Positions 58,711-64,000 of a stretch of DNA of 64,000 nt are shown here, one piece after another. Positions within the stretch are counted from its first letter, which is position 1. Each line of letters opens with the position of its first letter. Location of the stretch: contig CM043807.1 of assembly GCA_023974075.1 (NCBI GenBank), forward strand, positions 2,426,623 to 2,490,622, written 5' to 3'. Below the pieces are notes generated by a model, which worked only from the letters and a program-made list of their open reading frames with translations, did no database searches and was not told the DNA's origin. This DNA is from Chaenocephalus aceratus. Taxonomy: Eukaryota > Chordata > Actinopteri > Perciformes > Channichthyidae. Made by a program: the position numbers and the translations under genes.

Positions 58711-58914
58711 GTCGTGTGAAGTGTCTGGGCTGCTGAAACAATTCAGTCAAGAGTTGTTATCAAACAGAGCAGTAGTGCGCACGGTGAGCGGCTCGGTGTG
58801 CGCTGCGCAGGCAGAATGTTCTACTGCTTCAGCGGAACGTAACACCATGACATTCCACCGTGATTCAGTTAGTGGTGTTGCACTACTTTTTCATCATCAG
58901 AGTCTAATTCAGTG

Positions 58915-59170
58915 ACATTACATTACATTGCATTTCGCGGACGCTTTTATCCAAAGCGACTTACAATAAGTGCGTTCGAAGATACAAACTTGAAGAAAAC
59001 AGAATCATATAGGTAGGCCTACATCATTCATAGAGCCACAACATTTCAAGTGCTACCCAACTAGCTTTAGATAAGCCAGCCCTTTATTCGTATATGAGTG
59101 CTTTGATAGTAATTCTATCGCTCGAAGTGGAGTCGAAGAGATGAGTTTTTTCAGTCTGCGCCGGAAGTGC
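58915..59170 (-). mobile_element. L2-type LINE 3' end
   Basis: The minus strand carries a short coding end (RRRLKKLIS-like, altered) and the tail CTTTGGATAAAAGCGTCCGC with AATGTAATGT. Relative of 8,560-8,959. Confidence 0.82.
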
Positions 59171-59779
59171 AGTGACAATGTGGCAAAAATCACAATTGCA
59201 CCTATTTTGATGTGCGCACAAAAGTTGTACACTTAATATCGAATAATAAAGGCAGTAGATGTATCCTGACTTTGACTTACAGTACAGACACAGAATAAGA
59301 AATACATGTGGGTAACGGTAAGAGTATTTGAGTTTATATTACGATGAATACAACTATAAAGGCGAATAGAGACTATCACAAACTATATTGTTTTTGCATC
59401 CCTGGGTTTCAAGAGACTCACGTGCACTAACTGATACTGGTGCGTATGCCCGTATTTACGCAATACGCTCGCCATGCTGCCCACTCTCCTCAGTGCCTCG
59501 GCCCTGTCTCATAGAGGTAAAGGGCTTTATGTGACGATCACCCTGCTTCAGCTGCCCAGCCCCACCCAACTGTTTAGCTGTTTTGGCTTCTATGGAGGTC
59601 AGCCAACCAGGAACAAGATTCAGTTTTCAAGTGAGAGCATTATTGGAGTCAATTGGTGAAGAGTTATGAGGTTGCATTGACTACTTCCAGAGGCAATAGT
59701 ATATCATTAGTTCTTTCTCAAACTAACCTGATCTTAACACTTACATAGGTATTGGGTATAAGGCAATACAAAAAGTGTT

Positions 59780-60032
<253 letters not shown>

Positions 60033-60199
60033 CACCATTAGTACAGTTCACCATGTATTCTGGTATTTTCTGTTGAATGTACACCAGCGCAGGGATGGCC
60101 TCAATGTTCTCATTCCCTCGTATCTCTGTGATAAAGGTGAAGAGCCCCTCCCTCAATAGCCGCTTTCACACCAAGTACTTTGCCGTACTTAGTTCCCAG

Positions 60200-60742
60200 C
60201 CTTATGGCACATTTTCCACTGCAGCGGGGTAGCCCCGTTTAAAGCGTCCTCGCTCAGGCCTTGGGCTGCCTCGCTGGCCGTCCGAGGCCGTGGCGCATTT
60301 CCATTACAGTTTAGGACCTGGGGTAGCAACGCAGTGTAGGGCGGGGCATCTGTGCAGAGACATCCTGGAACACTTTCACATTTCGAGTTGTTCCGTCGAG
60401 CTCCCGCTGGATTTGATCATCCCCAATGAGATGTGGGAACGTCAAAAAATGCTGTGTATAAAAATGCTGCAAGCTTGCTTCTAGATATATATGCGACGCT
60501 AGGGGATGATCTCGCGCGCGATCTTGTGACGATTCTCTCTGACCAATCAGCAGTCGAGAGTGTTGACGTCACCAGTTCAGCCCTGACCCTGGCCTGATAG
60601 AACCACGATTTTATGGGGCCGGAAAAAGAGGGGAAAGTACCCCCGCTAGCCGGGGCTACGCTATATGGAAAGGCCACCAAAAACTGGCCTGGCCGCTTGA
60701 GGACGCTTAAACGGGGCTACCCGCTGCAGTGGAAATGCGCCA
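60200..60742. mobile_element. Nested miniature element (TGGCGCATTTCCACTGCAG ends)
   Basis: Left CCTTATGGCACATTTTCCAC and the inverted right TGGCGCATTTCCACTGCAGC pair, with GGGGTAGCCCCGTTTAA inside. TTAGTTCCCAG occurs on both sides (60,189-60,199 and 60,743-60,753), giving an apparent 9-11 bp duplication, which would suit a Mutator-like or hAT-like mobiliser. No ORF of note. Confidence 0.75.
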
Positions 60743-60947
60743 TTAGTTCCCAGCACTTAGTGCCCCATGGAACTAAGGGCCGATCGCGTTCACACCGGAA
60801 TAAGTTCCCTGAGGGAAGATTACGCAAATTAGCCGCTGACGTCACTTCTTCTTCTTCTGCTTTGGGTTTACTGGCAGGCTGCAAACAACTTCACGGCGTA
60901 TACTGCCACCCCAAGTCCCCGGCCGGAAATCCCCGGAGTTGGGGACT

Positions 60948-60993
60948 GGCTTCAGTAGAAGCTGCTGGGACTCCAGCAGCTTCTACTGAAGCC
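60948..60993. repeat. Perfect 21-bp hairpin with 4-base loop
   Basis: GGCTTCAGTAGAAGCTGCTG plus G is followed by GACT and then its exact reverse complement. It lies in the right half of the 60,159-61,200 element. Confidence 0.95.
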
Positions 60994-63865
60994 TTCCGAG
61001 TAAATCGCCAGAACGCCGACACCTCCTCATCTCCACCGCTCCCATGCTTTTTTCTCCCCTCACCTCTCTAGCAGGCACTAACAATGGGGGTAAAAGTACT
61101 CTGAACTAAGTTCTCTTTTTGGTGTGGAACGCAAAATTCCAGGCACTAACGGAACTAAACGGGAAAAGTACGGGTAAAAGTACTCCGGTGTGAAAGCGCC
61201 TAATACTGCCACTGAGGCCCCCAATTTAGACCCTCAGCTCCGTAGCCAGCAGTGGTGGATGTGTGTAGCTGAGCGGATGTGATCAGCGTGTTCCTGCAAA
61301 CCAGAGGCTTCCTCTCAGGGAAATCTCTGAATACATAAAGGTTAAAAAAAGAATATCCATGTAGACCTCACTACCTTCAAATGTACACAAAAGGTGTGAA
61401 GTGGATTTTCTAAATCTGTTCAGGCATTAGTCTTAACATTTGACAGTAAGCCTGCATTACTGGAGCTGTGCGGTTTAACAATGAGGCCGGGGAGGTCTAA
61501 TGGAAAATAATTGCATTTTGGGAAGAGTGGTTCCACTTTTCTTTTTATTGACTCAAATTAAGACTTAAAACTTCAACAGAATTACAACTTTTGTTGCAAA
61601 ACTTGCAAATGTCAGATTCCAGTGTTGAGTAAATGTGTACCTAATATGTTATTACTACGTTCTAGTTCTTTATGACAGTGTATTTAAATAGATTTGCTAT
61701 TTCCTTTTCATCCACATATAGTCTGCTTCTCTGTATGCTCGCACACTGGCATGCTTGCTAACCTTGTGTGATATTTGTACTTTACAGAGAAGGTCTTCTT
61801 GTAGTGATGCTTGGGATTTTCAGCATTTTTTCTACAAAATGGAATGTTATTAATTGATCAAGCGATGCTGACATATATCCAAACCAGAATCAGCTTCATT
61901 GGCAGAGTAATGTGTACAGTGCAGCCTTCCAGATTGTCCTGAGCGTACCTGAGGGCCAGCTGTCCCCCACCCCACTGTCTGCTGACTCATCGCCTTCCCA
62001 GATCAAGCTGATGATTTGTGTAATCTAAAAACTTCAGTGTGTTCACAAACATTCTGAAACACACCAGAATTTCAAAGTCAGTCTAACAAACCTTCCCTCA
62101 GTAAGGAGGAGACGCTGCTGCGAGGTGATGGTGCGATGGGACAATCGTTAAAAACAAGTGATAATGTGCATACAACGGACAGTAATATCTGCCCTCCTCA
62201 AATACACTGTTAAGACAGTGTAATTGCAATGTATTGAACACATAGCCCTACTTGCGCAGTAGCCTAATTCTCTTGCTGGTAGCTATATTTTATTGGCTTA
62301 CGTTGTTTTCCTCATGCTGGTACATGTAGTACTGCATCTATTTAACGGGTCTGTTCTCTGTGACGTCTGCCGTGCTGATCAGCAGCAATAGTTGTCACCT
62401 ATAAACCAGCAACACTGTTACATTTGACCAGCTCCCGAATATCTCTTGTGATCTTTTTCTTAGCTGGCATTGTAGCTGGCTGTGTGTGGGAGAGATTTCT
62501 AATGAATGCACAAACCTAAACATCACCTACCTGCGTGATGTTTTTCTGAACTGATGATGTCGTTCAGCGTTTGGCGAATAGTTCTATGACCTCTTTGTCT
62601 TTTGTATGCACCCTTTATGCCAAGGCAATTTCCTGGTATGTGTAAACCTACATGGTAACAAAACTGATTCTGATTCAGATGTGCCATTTATTCATCTGCT
62701 TAATAACCTCTTAAGGCTCTTTCAAGTCCTCCTTGCTAGTCCTACATGTTTGTCACATTGGGCTCTCTCGAGGGTTTGAATGACTTTTAGATGTACTAGG
62801 AGATAGTGTTTACTATAGGGGGTAATTCTTTGATAATGTCAGAATTCTAAGATTTGTCTGAACACCTTGTCACTAGGGAAAACTCTTTGTGAATACAGGC
62901 TTATGAGTTGAACATCTGGATCTCCTGATTGTAGTTGTTTGTGTAGAGGCAGAACAATCAGTGGGGAGACAACACATCCCTGGGGATGCCAGTGCTGAAG
63001 GTGCTTGATGTGTGTTTTACCCCAGACTTACAATGCTGCTTCCGGTCTGTTGGAAGCTAGGGACCCACTGACCCGTGGGGTAAAGTAATCTATCCCTTTT
63101 CTATGACGTCATGTACTGTAGGCCAACAGCAGTCTCCTAGAGAGTCAGGGCCGCAGATGTCAGGGAGACAGCTCTAGTTCCTGAATCCTTTGATCTTGTG
63201 GACAGGTATGATGTGTTTAATGGCTATTTTCCAACTTTTCAGAGTAGCACAGCGTAATTAGCTTTTATTGTCCACTCTGATCTTCTTTGTCAGTGCAATT
63301 CTGGCCTGGCTTACAGGAATTATTGTATAGAACTCATTCTTGGCATAATGTAGTTGCCTGAGTTGTGGTTTATATGCAAAAAGTTACACACACATCTAGT
63401 ATTGTTGAAATGTTGAAAGGAAATGCTTTATTTTGAAGTGCAAGGAAGTATCCTGCTCTGTGTTTTTCCGATGAGTTGATGTATGAAATGAAATGAGATG
63501 TTGAGTGCATGTTTCCTCCCCGTCTACTACCGTTCTTGTTGTAAACTGCTGCAATAATAAACAGTGAAATGTTCAGTTTGGACCCGCTTTGTTCTATTGG
63601 AAGCTTCCACTACACAACATGTGTGTTGTCACAGTGTCACAGAGTTGTAGGTCCGTAGCAATGAAAGCAGCCAGCTCGAGTCTCTCCTCACAGTGTTGAC
63701 CACAGGCGGAGCAGCTTCTGTGTTGAGGGAGAACATGGACCAGTGGTCCGAGATGCCAAAGCTGCATGGGGGACAAGGCGAGAGGCATCCTATAATATAG
63801 TGTAGCGGTGGTCCAGTGCTTCTTTGTTTTGGAGGTTTGCGAGTTAAAGTCCCAAAACAATGAGC

Positions 63866-63891
63866 ATATATATATATATATATATATATAT
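63866..63891. repeat. (AT)n microsatellite
   Basis: About 26 bases of alternating TA near the window end. Confidence 0.95.
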
Positions 63892-64000
63892 GTCATGTTA
63901 TGTTAGGTTATCTATTGTATTTATATATGTTATCCTTCAGCATCTATTTGGAGTCATGTTTCTGTCCACCTGATGTAGGTTTGTTCTTGATTCACTCTCC

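Larger units (their letters stand above)
60159..61200. mobile_element. Inverted-repeat element related to 57,108-57,444, TA flanks
   Basis: The left end GCCGCTTTCACACCAAGTAC and the inverted right end GGCGCTTTCACACCGGAGTA are flanked by TA (60,157-60,158 and 61,201-61,202). It is longer than its relative because of a nested element (60,200-60,742) and a GC-rich right half that contains a perfect 21-bp hairpin. Confidence 0.78.

Overview
This is vertebrate nuclear DNA, almost certainly from a teleost fish, and most of it is layered transposable elements. The signs are many hAT elements with 8-bp target-site duplications (TSDs), L2-type LINE tails, PIF/Harbinger-like and piggyBac-like miniature elements, Gypsy and endogenous-retrovirus LTRs, and very long CA, GT and CT microsatellites. 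I found no bacterial-style operon, CRISPR array, rRNA or convincing tRNA. A 100-base N gap lies at 31,185-31,284.

The only host gene I can support is at the right end. The first coding exon of a carbonic anhydrase-related protein 10 gene (ca10 type) lies on the + strand at 58,117-58,177. It encodes a signal peptide and ends in a GTGAGT splice donor. A CpG-rich upstream block (about 56,340-56,600) and a leader full of short upstream ORFs precede it. The rest of the window to 64,000 is intron 1, with microsatellites, miniature elements and LINE tails.

Layout. 1-12,630: a piggyBac-like miniature element; an 83-bp tandem repeat split by a hAT and a composite block; a three-deep nest (hAT containing a Harbinger-like element containing an L2 tail); and a 3-kb foldback element whose long inverted termini carry a series of short hairpins. 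12,751-16,316: a retroviral LTR, a LINE interrupted by a hAT that itself carries another hAT. 16,347-20,237: a near-complete autonomous hAT with a two-exon transposase broken by two frameshifts. 20,637-about 24,800: a degraded endogenous retrovirus with 5' LTR, primer-binding site and a broken gag. About 24,826-27,709: the 3' part of a Gypsy-type element with a proline-rich repeat region, a polypurine tract and a 3' LTR. 29,861-30,486: another LTR of the same retrovirus family, on the - strand, with a clear tRNA-Trp primer-binding site. 33,470-34,786: a deleted hAT that keeps its BED zinc-finger exon. 37,668-39,630: an L2 LINE with most of its reverse transcriptase open. 40,528-41,852: a long-armed foldback element. 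42,339-46,374: hAT ends, CA repeats and a solo Gypsy LTR. 46,817-56,041: a large composite hAT that contains a 45-bp minisatellite, itself invaded by six or more copies of a roughly 1.04-kb inverted-repeat transposon in both orientations.

The elements do not form a pathway. Their interest lies in the order of insertion, which exact TSDs let one read: the inner elements are younger than the outer ones. The best candidates for something undescribed are the hairpin-studded foldback at 9,656-12,630 and the self-nesting transposon cluster inside the 45-bp minisatellite.
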